Part shown: one piece after another, positions 48,930-62,600 of the stretch | Position numbering within the stretch: position 1 is the first letter of the stretch | Layout of the letters: every line of letters begins with the position of its first letter | Assembly: GCA_014706295.1 (NCBI GenBank) | Contig: JACSVZ010000006.1 | Coordinates: 27,276,629 to 27,340,628, forward strand | Length of the DNA: 64,000 nt | Source: Lycocorax pyrrhopterus obiensis | Lineage: Eukaryota > Chordata > Aves > Passeriformes > Paradisaeidae | Reading direction: 5' to 3' | Notes under the pieces: generated by a model | Told to the model about the DNA's origin: nothing | The model's database searches: none | Seen by the model: only the letters and a program-made list of their open reading frames with translations | Translations under genes and position numbers: made by a program

Positions 48930-49900
48930 TCGGGCATATTGTCAATGAATGCAACTGCAGCTCTCTCATGACAGCCGTGCATTCAATACCGCTTTTGTCA
49001 GGGGAGAAATGTCAGGGCTTTCAGGCAAACTGTAACAGGAGGTCATTGCTTAGAGGCCCTTAGTCTAATTATTGGCAAAACAGCATTTTAAGATTTAGCT
49101 TTAGTTTGCACTGTGCTTGTTCTCTGGCCATTAGCAAGTATTTAAATAGAATTAATTGGCAACTTGCAAGGTCATTTCAATAATTTTTGAAACGAAGCCT
49201 GGTGAGTTCTTGCAAATGCAGGGTAAGTGGCACACAGAGCTCAGCCTGCCAGCAATGAAGTGTGCAACACACAGCAACAGAGCTAACTACTGCAGTCCTC
49301 ACATTAGTGACCCTTATGTCTATGTAGAACTACACATAAGCAGACCCTGTGTATAGTTATCCTAATCGCTCTATATTTAGGGCTCAAACCATTGAGAGAA
49401 ATGGTAACAGAATGAGCAAGGGGGAGGAAGGCTGGAGAGAAAGGAATTTAATTTTGCTGATAGCTACAAACTGCTCTTTTCCCCCCCTCCACCCAAAACT
49501 ATGCATTTGCCTTTGAAGAGAAGCATGGTTCAGCAACACAGCCACGTCCTAAGAGATTCCTTTTTAAAAACACTCAAATATTCCCATTCTAAAGGCAGCA
49601 TTTCTCTCGGGTGCAAACTTCTTTTTCAGGAGAGAATTTAAACTCTATGCTCCTTTTGTGGTTAACAGCTGCATTAAACATTTCGATTAGCAACATACAT
49701 TATACAATTAGGAAGCTATTGTGCTTGAGCCAGTCCTAAATTAAGAGCCAATAAGTAGCTTGATTGCATAGTTTGCATAATTAGCACAACACATATTTAA
49801 ATCCTATCTTTGCTCATGAAGTTGCAACAACCTGCAAATCAATTGCCATCTACTGTAGATCATGAATTTCTCAAATCCATTTATTAAACTGTTGGCAGAA
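48930..49900. promoter_or_regulatory. Candidate conserved non-coding element (possible developmental enhancer)
   Basis: About 1 kb of AT-rich but complex sequence, without named repeats or meaningful ORFs. It is dense in homeobox and POU words: TCTAATTATTGG (49060s), AATTAATTGG (49150s), TTGATTGCAT (49760-49769, a Hox/Pbx-like site), TTTGCATAATTAG (49772-49784, octamer-like joined to a homeobox core). Runs such as CCTGCAAATCAATTGCCATC surround them. The neighbouring developmental genes in vertebrates (GSX2, PDGFRA) make an enhancer plausible. Conservation is inferred from texture only. Confidence 0.3.
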
Positions 49901-51453
49901 AATTCACCAAAAAGTAACAGGGAAAAAAAGAGCAGAAAAAACCCCCAAGAATAGGCATGGAAGTCCTATAAATGTTCACACTGTTCTAATAATACTATAG
50001 CAAAATGAAAGGTGTGACGTATTCAAGCATTTGTGACCAGCGTATTGTATGTGTGCCCTAGGAGATAAGTTGCAGCTTGTAACAGCTGACTCAAAAAGGA
50101 TAATCAGAGTTATGACACACGGACAATTGAAACTAAGAAAACAAAGCCACGCCTTATCGTGGACTTACATTTTTTTTTTTTCAGATCTAGCATAGGCATA
50201 AGAGTTTTGATCATGTAACTTTTTCGTGTTACAACTGGATTGATACATTAAAAGTAGTGTACTATGGAAAAATTACCCTCACTGTACCTGTAGTAGGCTC
50301 TAAAATAGCCATGACCATGCAGAAAACAGATGTTGGTATCACTGGGAAAATGTCAACAGGCTGCTCTGGAGACACTATATGAAATATCAGAAATGATTTA
50401 AAGATGGAAATGTTTTCTCACTGCATTCATCTGTGGATATATTCAGACATTTTTTTTCCCCTGAAGGCAATAGTAGAACTGCAAGAGATCAAGACAGTGC
50501 AGGGGATGCAATGAAGAGCTATTAAATCATGAAAGACACAGGGCAAATAAACAGGAGGTGATTATTCCCTTTTCCTTAAAACAGAGGAAATAGGCAGCAA
50601 TCAATCAGGTTATCAAGCAACAAGCTTAAAACCAACACAAGGAAATACATTTCCAACCTCTGCAAAAGGTCCAAAGCACATCTTGATCAAAACCTAAACT
50701 GATCAGAGCTACAGAGCATTATTCTACTATATATTTTAAACATAATATCTCATATTCAAATTATGGCTTAGGATTTCCAAACCTGTAAATGTTTCTGAAG
50801 GCGCCTTCAGGCACTCTGCATAATTTCTTTTATCTCTTCCACTGGTTTTTGTTATTGCCCATTTCTGAATATACAGTACCTGGCTATATGGACCATTATG
50901 GAGAGCTCTTGTGCAGTAATTAGCCCTGGTGTAGCCACAGCTATAAACAATGTTCTTAGCAGTAGAACTTACCCAGGTTTGGAGAAGGAAAAGAAGCCAA
51001 GTTAATGTAAGGACCCTGAAGCTGCATCTTCAGCAGAGTGCTTCTTTTAACAGTGCTGGTGAAAGTCTTTTGTAAGCTATTTCATAAGCTTTGTCTATGT
51101 TTCTGCGATCATGGAGAATATGAGAAAGCTACGAATTAATATGTGCTGGCACCAGGACGTTCAGAAATCTACTAGTCTGTCCCTGGCTTAATACAGAGTT
51201 CACCCAAAATAAGAACAGAGACAGCATTATGTATTTCTGATTGGTCATAAGCAACATTTCGTATGTGGAACTCAACATTCCCAAACTATTTGATCAGACT
51301 TTAAAAAGAGATTAGGCTAAAATAAAAATCCACTGAGTCCATTTGTTCTGCAGAAAGAGGCAGTAAATTATCTGAATTAGTGTTGCCATTGTGTGTTCTT
51401 TGCTGAAGTCCCTTAAACAAGTAAGCAACTTAGCTAGTTCCCAAAACCAGGGA

Positions 51454-51461
51454 TGACGTCA
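51454..51461. promoter_or_regulatory. Perfect palindromic CRE/ATF site
   Basis: TGACGTCA, the full 8-base cAMP-response/ATF element, in a CpG-poor stretch where CpG-containing words are rare. There is no promoter context. Binding is not implied by sequence alone. Confidence 0.35.
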
Positions 51462-53590
51462 TGTAGGAATTAGAACTGAAAATTTCCGTGACCAAAACCT
51501 GTGCTGCCATAACCTCCTGTCACAACAGTCTGGTTTTGTCTGCAAGCTCCCTGTGCCACTGCGTGTTTGCACATGCATATGTGAGAGAAATGACTGAGCT
51601 CAAGCTTGCATGTGTGCCTTGTTCTCCAGGCAATTTACACCAAAACAGGAGATTTGACTGGTGAACTCTCCAGGATTATTCAAAAGGAAAACTAAAGAGC
51701 CTCTCTCGAGACTTTTTATTAAGTTACTTCATTTAAAATATCTTATTTGGTTATCTACTTAAAGGTCTTTTAAGATGATATTGCTTCATCTGAAAGAGCT
51801 TGGTAATCAAAGGAAGAAAACACAGTTTTTTCACTTAACTGCTTCTGTCAACTGCAAACAGATTCCACTTTTGGTTGGTTTTTAAAAACAAACAGCAACA
51901 AAATGCAAAAAACAATGTATCAATTTAAAAATACCTCAGAAATAAGCTAAGCAGTCATTGAGTGCCAAACTCTGCTATATACAATACGGTGTGGTGGTTT
52001 ACAGAGATTTACATGGCATCTGCTAATCTCAGGACTGCAATATCAAGGAAAAGATGTCTGAGTGCTGCCTGGTACAGTAAGGCAGCAGCCAGAGGCCATG
52101 TTCTCCGGCATTCCCATCACTACTGCCCCGACCTCATTCTTTTGGCTTTCTGAATTCTACAAGTTTTTGCATTTGGTGGGCTAGCAGAAAGCAAATACCA
52201 TTGAAAATTCTTGTGAAACCAAGTGTACCAGAGGTGCTTTGGCATGCTGGAGAGCAGGACCTGGGCTCTGAAGTGGAAAGGAAGCTTGAGCTGCTTTCAG
52301 ATAAATTAGAAGGAAAAACATATGTGTTTTTTTAGGTAGGCCTTTCTTTTTCTAATGTTTCATTTCTAAAATAAAAGATCTTCCCACCTTACTCCTTACA
52401 CTGGAGGAAGGAAAAAATGACAGTACAATTTCCACATAGACAACGAGAAAAATGCAGTAATGTGCTTTATTTAGAGTGAGTGGAGGAGATAGTCCACACT
52501 CCAAGCACAACAGAAGAAGACACCACCATGTGCACCAGAGAGAAGTGGTAAATACAGGAATGGTGAGATGGAATTGGATATAAGGCAGTGCCTCCTACAG
52601 GTATCACTCAAACATCCCCTTCCCCAGTGCAAACTCCTGGCCTGGCCTAGCCCTTGCTCAGGACTCTTTCCCTGAGGTCCATGGATTTCATCTGCCTACT
52701 ACACTGCACTGAGCCCAAGAGCAGCAAGGATACTTTGCTGTTTGTACCATGCCTGTGCAGTTCATTTCCTGACTTCTTGCTTAATATAACGCTTCCCACC
52801 AGCCTTAAACGAGACTGATTCTGCTTTCAGTGCATAGTCGTGGAAAGCAAAACTTCCATATCTTGTGAATTACCACATTTATATGGGGAGCAGGAGATCT
52901 TGGCTGGTGGCTAGAATTACCAGCCTGTGTTGAGTTCCTTTTGAGTATGAATTACTTGCAATGAGCGCCATTAAAATGCCCTAGCAAGCAGCAGAATGAC
53001 TATGTCATTGAAACTGACAGGTACTGTTTATTCCTAAGCTGATTTTCTTTTTCTGACTCCAGGCTGGATTTTTGTCCTGGTGTTTTTCCCATCCAGCAGG
53101 ATGTACTGTTCCTGCTGACAGTGGTTAAGCCCATGCATAGAATAATAGTTGCATCAAGCTAAAGAGAGGCAGCACTTCTCCAGCACTTGCTTACCTAGAC
53201 TTTGCTTGTCTATTTGGTCCAAGTTACCACTGTAAATGGTGCACATTTTTCTTCTTTGCTAGAAAGGACAGAATGAAGTGGAAACTCAGTCTGACTACCA
53301 CAAAGCAACCGACAGGAGCTTCCTGCCTTCTTGGTTTAGCTCATCGAATAACAACCTCTACAACCACCACCTCATCCCTATCAAAGACCCTCACAGTCGG
53401 CTAGCCAGACAGCTCAAATAATGATTTTTCATGTTTTCTACTTTTCTTTTCTGAAAGCTAATCTTCTGTCCACTTCACTTCAGAATGCCATGCCTACCCA
53501 CCCTCCAACTGCTCAGCTGAGACCTGAGAGCCTCAGCGGAGTGCAGCTCTACAGCACTCTGCTGGGACTCTCCATGCTACTGCAACTCAG

Positions 53591-53637
53591 CTTTTAAAGT
53601 TTTCAAAGTTTTTAAAGTTTTTAAAGTTTTTAAAGAA
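53591..53637. repeat. 9-bp minisatellite (AAAGTTTTT)n
   Basis: About five tandem copies of a 9-bp unit AAAGTTTTT, the first carrying a C in place of one T. It is short and nearly pure, so probably polymorphic in length. Confidence 0.92.
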
Positions 53638-56600
53638 AGATAGTGGAGGACCAAAAAAAAAATGCTCCAGAAGCCAGTAAAATTATCGGGCCCTCAAAGA
53701 AAGTGTCCTATAAAGAGGAGAACCCATTTACTGTGTGGGTAACTGCATGGGAAATTTAGGGGGAGATTTCTGAAGGAAGGAGGAGCCTGATGACACAAGT
53801 AAATGCCAGGCTGGGTATTTAGAAGTTTGTAGTTTCTGTCCTCAACTTTTGATGTCTTCACTTATCTTAAAATGTGGCTGTCTGTCAGCTCAAGGAACAG
53901 CAAAGCAGGAGTCAAAATCAAGCTCCGGCTCTAACAGGATGACAAATGTGGCTGCCATAAGCCTGAAAAGCAGGTCCTTCTGTTATTTTAGCTAATAACT
54001 CATGGCTGGTTGATATAAACCCATAAAAAAACAAATCAGTAGGCTTTTTTTCTTAGCAGAGGTTGTTAGGAGTGGGCTGCCCTGGCTTTGGGACTGTGTG
54101 AGCAGTGATGCTGCTGCTGCACCAGGGTCTGGGTATCAGCACTGCTGCAGTTGTCACTGACTCACTCCTCATCATGCCTGGTCGGTGGCAGCAGCTCTGC
54201 CAGGGTGGCCAGGAGCCAGGCAGGGCCAGTGCCTGTGGACTTGCCACAGGAACCTGCCTGTGGGTTCCTGGGAGGTTGCACAGAGGAGAGGGCTATGTTT
54301 TATTACACACACTGGCTTAAGCTAAGATTCAATTACCTGTGCATTCTCTAAGCAGGTGTTTAAGTTAGCTTACAGCTATCCCAGCCCTGTGGGCAAATCC
54401 CAGGCAGACAGCCACCAGCATGGTCCTGTCCCACCACTTGCAGACTGCTGCAGCTGGAGCTGCAATTTTGCAATTTGCCTTGCACGCGATTTCTTCCAGG
54501 AGTTCAGAAAGGCTGAATCAATACAATTTTTTTCTTTTATATTTCAAGGATTATTTACACAACCAAAAGAAAATAAATCTCATAAGGAGGAATCTTATTG
54601 CAAAGGGTGAAATCTTTAACTTCTTCAGAGCAGTAAATTCCATGGAACTAAGCCAATGTAGGCCAGCTGAGTTTCTGTCCCTTCATGTTTAATGACGAAG
54701 GTAAAGACCTGGTACAGAGCTTTATGATACAAAAATGCTTTATAATGCAAAACAGACCAACTTCATACAAATGTTCCCAATATTGAACTTATTTTCATAG
54801 CAGACTTCTAGGAGAGAGCAGCACAATGTTGTGACTTGAGAAACTTTTACTAGAATTAGACCAAGAAAAAAGAATCAGAAAACAACCATCAATATCCAGG
54901 GCAATTTTCAAAACCTCTTTTGCAGTTTTCTCTTGCCTCCTTTTTACAAATGTGAGAACAGTTAACCACTCAGGAAGAACACTTTTTGAATTTGGAAACC
55001 TAAAAAATTCCCCTGTTAGACTTAGCCCACATTAAAACAAAGAGTTTAGATTTTTTTTATCCAGCAAAGAATAAACATAATATTTTGTGTGACAAAATAC
55101 AAAACAGACTTTCTCCCACACATTTCAGTCAGCTGAGATTTTAAATAGCTCTTAAAAAGTGTCATGTAACAACCAGACTAGCAGTACTGCAGTGCAAAAG
55201 GGAAATCTTTCTGACTTTTTACATAGCACACCAAGAAAAGAAACACAGCCCACAAGAGACAAGATCTTACATCCCCTCTGTGGGATGAAAGGACTTTGTT
55301 ACAGCTACAAGAAGTCTGCACAGTAGTGATCTTTTCAGACGGAGTAAGACTGATCAGAAATGTCTTCTCCCTTCCAGCCAGCAAGACTCCTCATCCAGCC
55401 AGGGAGACTTTCCATGGCTCACAGGGTGAACCCTGCTGCCCTGATGAATCTTGCCCTGATGGGAAAGAATGTCTATGAAACTTGGAGGCAGCCTGGTCAG
55501 AAAATTGTGACTCAGCTCCATTTCTCAGCTTTCCTAGGAGCTTGGATAATCCCTTCCCTCCTTCTCCATCTCCAGACCTCTGACACCAGGCCCTTCTGGT
55601 CAGAATTTTTTGGGCATGTTTCAGAACCCTTCTACTTCTTGACAGAGTGACACACTCACCATCGTAATATCTTCAGGGGATAGAGTAAGCCTGGGTTCAA
55701 AGAGCCCAGCTTTGGCCATAAAAAGCTGGTCTTTCCTGCAGTACATGCAGTAAGAACACAGATACTGTGCAGTCTCCAAATATTTTTAAAGATGCCAAGA
55801 AAAGCAGAAGAGACCAGCATCTCCTTCCTAGAAAAAGGCATTCTGGTAGCTCAGACAGCAGGTGTCTTAGACTTTTGTCCAAATATGTTTGTGGATAGAG
55901 GCAACAAGCTGTCTGCCATGCTACACGCACTATCTGTAGCATTGTCTGCACATGAGAAGCTCTTAAGACTCTTCAGAAATAAAAATCTCTGCAAGGTTTG
56001 AGAAATACAGGTCTTCTCAAAACCAACATTTTGCCTAGTGTAGTGATTGCCTAGTATAGGGTTAATAAGGGCAGGTTTTCTTGGGAATATTATTTAAGTT
56101 GATCATGTTAGAATGTGTTGGGCTGATAAAGGCAATAGAAGAGCAGAGGAACAAAAAGAAGCTTTAAAATTACCAAAACAAACAAAAAAAATATTAAAAA
56201 GCATCTCTGAATTGCACAATTTTTTTTCTGCCTGAACACAACATGGAATAATTTTTTGTTCACATGTCTGCACATCTTCTCAACAACCAGAAGAATGTTG
56301 CATGTGGATGAAAAGATCTTTTTTGACCAGTTAAATCCATGAGTAACATAATCACAAAAGCTAGCAATTTCATGCTGTCTTGTATGCACACACATACTAG
56401 TTTGCTCTTACCTGTACATCAGTTGCATGTTGGGAAGCTCAAAAAACCAGACCCACGGTCTGGATGTAAATCAAACAACTTTACTGCATAAAAACCCAAG
56501 CACTCTGTGCCTATTAAAATTCAACAGGAGTGATACATCAAAAGCTTTGCAGATTGCTGTGAAAATTTAGATTCAGGGAAGCTGACCTCTTTTATAGCCA

Positions 56601-59600
56601 CGAGGAAGATTTTTCACTAAAAGCTGACTTGAATGTTATTATTACAACTGAAAATCTTTCCATATTCCCATGAGATGACTGCATTGCATGTTAGCCTGGA
56701 GACAAAGATTGCAGGACAGACTTGACAAATCCAGACAACATTAAAAGTAAGCGGATGACAATTTTTCTGCTGGGAGAAATCCAGCAAGTTCTAGACTTGT
56801 TTACTAGCCCCAGACCAGAACAGCTCATCAAACTCCAGTACTTAAAACCAGAGCTGAAGCTCTAATATTTAAAAGTGTGTTTTGGAAACAGTCTGTGTAG
56901 ACTGAAAACCTTGGACTGGATTCAAAAGCAGCATTTGAAACTGCCATCTCCTAATTAAAACAATATACTCCTAGATGCTCGCTTCAATTGATACCTTAAG
57001 TACATCTTGTTGATTGAATTTGTTTAGTGAATGGAGATAGAAAAATTTCCCCACAATTAATTTTCACTTATTTGTATGTCTAAACAATTTTACAGTCTGT
57101 TGTTTCCTCCTTATTAAACTGACTTACCAATGCTGAAGATTGGGGTACAGTTTAGTCAATGTCTTCCAGATTTTTGGCTGTATGATTCTATAAATTCTGT
57201 GCTGATACTGAATGGAAATTTCAGTGTTTGAATCACTTTAATTTGGTCAAAGATTTAATAAAAGCTTGTGAAGAGAAAAAGAAATATCCACACCTTATTT
57301 AAAGGTGTTGAAAATTTTTATAATGAATTTCCTTTATAAAACAACATCCAAGTTTCCTATAGAAAATGCAGAGTTTCAGAACTTTTAAAGGAAATTCATA
57401 AAGGACTATCCAATGTTGAACCTAAACTTGTTAAGAATATTCTCCTGGTAAGGAAAATATAATTCAAAATAAAATTAAATGCAAAGTTCAAAAAGTCTAC
57501 ACGCAATGGTTCTAAAGACACTGATGACCATCTGGCACCATGTATGTAGGACCTTAGGCAAGCCACCACATTTTTTCAGTCTTGCAGACTAACCGAAGGC
57601 CAGTGTATTACAGAAAGTGAACATATTTACTCCAAAAGGTTGTTACATTGCCCTCAGTGCTGTCTTATAAGCAGTTTATCAGTGATGTAATTTTTATCTC
57701 TCATGTATGATGCAATGTCTTTTGCTCACTTCTTTTCTATTTCAGGGTGTTTATGGGCTCTGTTGAAAAGAAGTACCATGGCATTTTACTTCAGTAGAAG
57801 TAAATAAAAAATAATTATCAGCTAAAACTAATTTGACTAAGGGCCTCTTGCTCTGCTGAGCAGACCACTGTGGCTGAACAGAGTGATCTGGATAACTCCA
57901 TACATTATTCCAGAGACTGTCCAGAGCCAAGCATGGCCATGTTGTCAGAAACAGCCTCTGTCTGCAGAACTGGGTAGGCACCACATTAGAAATCATCAGC
58001 TACAAGGTCTAGTTGGGGTTCACAACAGATAAGCAACATTCACCTTTCAAAGCTACAGCAAGAAAAGCCAGAAGGTTTTGATGAAAGGAGAAAATAAGGG
58101 TGTGAATAAGACACTGTTAAAATCAGTAACAGTTTTCTACCTACAGTCTGGTACTCATAATTTAGGTTTTGAAAAGTCTGGAGAGGGTAAAAGGGAAAGA
58201 CAAGAAGACACAGAGGACTTGAGAGCAGAAGAAAACGTAATATACTGAAAAGCTTAATAAGTGAAAACCAATTAATTTTATTCAAAAAAAGGAAAATGTT
58301 CTAAGAACAGCAAAATTCCTGCTGCATGAATTCATATCAATTTTTGGTGTAAAGGGGTGTGATGTAAACAAAACTTGAGGAAAACTCCCTAGTTTGGTGT
58401 CTCTTAATGACTCCACTAAGGTGTGCTGCAGGTGGCCTGTAAATACATTCCCACTGACTAGCTGGCTGTGTACTGCCAAATAGTGTGTGACAGCCAAGGT
58501 CTCCCTTCTCTGAGTCTCTCTCCTCTACTCAGGCCAATTTTTCATCAAGCCAGCAAGAAGTCTCTTCTTCGAGACTTCTACACTCTTCCAAACTTGTTTA
58601 AAATCAGCAAAGTATTCCAAATGTGTTAGATAAGAGAAGGTGGTAGACAAAAGAAGATCACAAATCTTGTCACGACAGGATACAGACACAAAACAAGGCT
58701 GACTTGATGACCACGTGGACATGTGTGTACCCTCACTAAGAAAAGGTACTAGGAGTGCTCTTTAATCTGAAAAAAGCACAACACCTTTTTAACCTGAAAA
58801 ACGTTGCCAAATTCAAGGCATAAAGGTTGACTTAATGAGTGAAGGCTATAATTTGCCACGTGAACAAGTCACTGAAGAGGTGATTCTACATCTGTGTTCA
58901 ACACTAGATGCTGATATGAAAAAAGCATATTTTACCCAAAGTGGATGAAGTATGATGGTATAATAAAGGCAGGGCAGACAGTGGACCCTAAGGTCTTAAG
59001 CTCTGTGAACCATTTTGCATTAGTTGTTGATGCTGTCATGCAATATGTTGGTGTTAGCAAGAACTCTGTGAGTAGTCCCAAAAGCTGGGTTAAATGGGCC
59101 TGCTGTGAACATGGGCCCTCAATCAGCAGAGACTGCAAAGCCTTAAAAACAATTTTCTTTGCAGCAGCAGCCCAAACACCACCCTGCATGGGCTCTTTGT
59201 CTAAAAAACCCTCTAATCCATCAATTCACACAAGTAAGCACAGCTCACAGTACGCCACTGGAAGTGATTGCTATTCCTATCCATAAATGCTGCCTTGCAC
59301 TTTTTGTTCAGGAGTGCTACAGCACTTCACAACTGCTCAGCACAGTGGTGAGGCAGGTTAGGGCTGCAAGGACTAGACACAGCAAAGCTCTGCGTGTGGC
59401 AGCCTGTGCCAGCCACAGTGCAGGATCACCCTGTGTCCTCAAACAAGTGCTACCTTAGCAGGAACACTGCAAGACTGAGCACTTAGTCCAGTTGGAGTGA
59501 TCTGGCTATTTCAGACAATATTTGCCCCTTTTTAAGCACCTCCGAGACTGTAAAGTGTTCAAGACCTCATTCTGTGTTGCTGTTAGACAAGCTGCCTGAT

Positions 59601-62600
59601 TCCTGTTGCCCACACTGCCTGGGAACACTCCAGCAATTCCAACTCAGACGGACAAGCTCCAACTTCCAAAACTCCAACTTCTCCACCATATGTTTTCTCA
59701 AGGATCCAGCAAATGCCTGACCTTACTTGGCTTGGGAGCATTTACTGCAGCAGACACAAACAGAGCTGTCTGTAAGTGGAACACTTCCTCTGGGATTGCG
59801 TCCTCCCTCCACGCTGACTCTCACGGGCCAGGCTCAGTCACTGCTTGCTTGGGCAGGCTGACAGCCAGGAGTGTCCCACCATAACCATTTACAGAGCAAG
59901 GCTGGTGGAACCTCATGCTCTGTAGTGAGAGAATTGCAGCAAAATGCATCTGGCAGAAGGAGATAACTTGCAAAAAAACTAGGGTGAGAAGAGTTGAGTG
60001 TTGGCAACCTTAACAAGCTGGATTCCCAAAATGAACTTGAAGGATTTGGCAGAACTCAAATTACATTTTTAAACAGTTACTGTAAGTGTAAATGTTATTT
60101 TATCCACCCCCTTGAACTGGATCATCCTGGCCAGCCACCAGGCAACCACACCCACACTGTTACTTTTACAGCTGCAGAGATGGGGTCAAGATTGTCTATA
60201 TTCTGTGTAACTCAAAACCTATTATTAAAGTAATTCATTTGAAAATAAATCATCCTTGTTATGAAGCTCCAAGTAAAAGGAATAAAATAAGAGCTTGTGA
60301 GCTTGAGCTCATTTGCTGAGTGCAAATCCTCCTCCCTTCCCCAAACACATTTAAATCGTTAACAAGAATTTGGTCACCAAGGCAGCTCCTTATTTCATTC
60401 AAATCTGGGGAACTGACACAGGAAAATAAGCAACAACAAAAATATCTGAAAAACCCCCACAAGATTTATCAGGTAATGGTTCTTCACGGGAAAACAGAAA
60501 AGGTATTGCAGCACTCAAAGGCCTAACACTGAGCTAGAACATGACTGAGAACATGATTTCGAATTAATTTCAGCATTACTTTTATCAGATCATAAGAATG
60601 TAAGCCTGGTCCCAGCTGAATCAGTATAAAGCCCCAGTAACTTCGATGGAGGCAGGATCTCACCTACCGTGGAAGTTTTGAAAACTATCACGATTCCTGA
60701 GAGGAAACAAGCAGCCTTGTTTTCTGCAGTCCTTTACATGATCCAGCTCTAAACACTTACGGGTCCAGTTCTGCGTTTTTTCAGCACCTCACACCAGCCT
60801 GCTCAAAAGTTGTCTTTTTCTGGTGGTGTTTTTTGGTTTTTTTTAACTGTCCCCTTTTGTCTTCTTACTGGGCCACGTTTGAAAGTTTTTTCTGTATTTA
60901 TAGGAATGCCACCAAATCTTTTGAATGATAGGCCAAAGGTATAACATATTTTCTTTTAGTCTTAAGATAAAAATTTTAGGTTTGTTTACTTCTGCGAGTC
61001 TGCACCTGGTTATTCTTCCAGTACTTTCTTCCATGATTCTGTAAGATACTGGATATGCATGAGAACCACAAACAAATTTATTGTTAATCAAACCTGGCCT
61101 TCAAGATTCATTATATCTTTAAACAAAACAAATAAAGGAATAAGTTGTTATTAAGAATAATGTTATTTTGTGCCTGCTAAAATATCCACAAATATACATA
61201 AAGATTAGTCAGCTTTCATGTGATGAATTAAAGCCACAGGATGAGCTTTAAAGTGATACCACATCCATAAAAATATTATGCTGAAACTGAAACAGCCAGA
61301 GCCAAACTTTTGTCTTACATTATGGTATAGCGAATTCTGAAAGAAATTTCCACAGGATTTATTCCACAGTCTCAAATAACCATTCCTTTGTAGTGTACCT
61401 TCCCTGACCCTGTATTTTAGGGCCTCTGATGATCTAGCCACCCACTTTCTGCTGTCGCTAAAGACCAGACCTTGACCAGTATCTAAGCTGAAATGATTTT
61501 TATATTTTATTTTTATTTCCATAAATATTATATATCTATATTTAGACACACTTTCATAATAACTACTTGAAAAAATTGAAGCAAGTTTGCTTACATTCTT
61601 TACTGTATACAAAAGCATAAGGTTCAATATAGATGTTTCTAAAGATGCTGTGCTTCTTCTCAATATGTAGTCATACGGCTTAAAAACTTGAATTGACTTT
61701 TTCTACAGGAAGATTATATTTTCAGTATTTATTTCCATTCCTTTCAACTAACACTTTAACACAAAGAAAGAAATATTCTTATATATTAATATTGGCAATA
61801 TCTGAAAGCCGTTATGTTTTCTGAATCCAAGACTAAAATCAAAGAGGATCTAGTACAAGAAGCAAATGTATTTTTGAATGCTGCATATTAAGCCCCGTCA
61901 CTTTTTTCCTGCCTGTGGTCTATGTGACTTAGACCTCGTGTCCTTCACGGACAGAGCCCAGATCTTGCAAAGTGCCCTTCCGAAAGGAACGCTGTGAGTT
62001 TCTGCTCAGAAATTTTCTAGCAGCTTACAGGAGAGAAACAATAAGCCATCTGTCATGCAAAGTCTGTGCTGTTACAATCAAAGGGAGAACTGAATGAAAA
62101 AAATACGTACACACAGAGCAGATTGTCAGTAACTTACTGTTTTCTTCCACCTTCCCTTCTCTTTCCCTCTGTGGGACCTACCTGAGACATGTACGGAGCA
62201 CAACTGTGGTAACAACCTGCCAGGAGACCATTCCCACCACCAGCTGTCCTGCCACTGTTACTCTTGCAGCACTGTCCACCCTTCATCTGGAAATTACCTC
62301 ACCCTTCATCAACACGTGTCCAGTTGTTAGAGCCTTGGAAACCCAGCAGTGATGCTCCCTGGTTTTGCCAGGGAAAAGCCTCATTTTATGAGTTTCAGGA
62401 TAAAATTACCTGTTAGTACCTGCAGAGTTGGTGCTCACTGCTCCTCCCCCATTTTTGGGTCTTCAAATATGTAAAAATCAAAGTGGCACACTATTTTTAC
62501 ACTTCAGAGAGCAACATGCCAGGCAAAGGACACACATGAGATTTTGTGGGGGGAAAAGTATCAATGGTCTCTTATTCACTCATCTTCCAAAAAACAGCAC

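Larger units (their letters stand above)
47463..53590. other. Non-coding stretch containing a candidate regulatory block
   Basis: Unusually poor in open frames: hardly any above 60 codons between 49.4 and 51.9 kb on either strand. No repeat is recognised. The sub-stretch 48.93-49.90 kb and a perfect CRE at 51454 are listed separately. A T-run ending in CAG at about 50.18 kb looks like an acceptor on the plus strand but has no exon after it. Confidence 0.55.

Noticed and set aside
50170..50184. T-run ending in CAG that looks like a plus-strand splice acceptor
   Set aside because: No open frame or donor follows in any useful phase; poly-T next to CAG is common by chance.
61205..61663. 152-codon minus-strand frame
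   Set aside because: AT-rich, Lys/Ser/Phe-heavy translation without domain; no splice support; no family resemblance.
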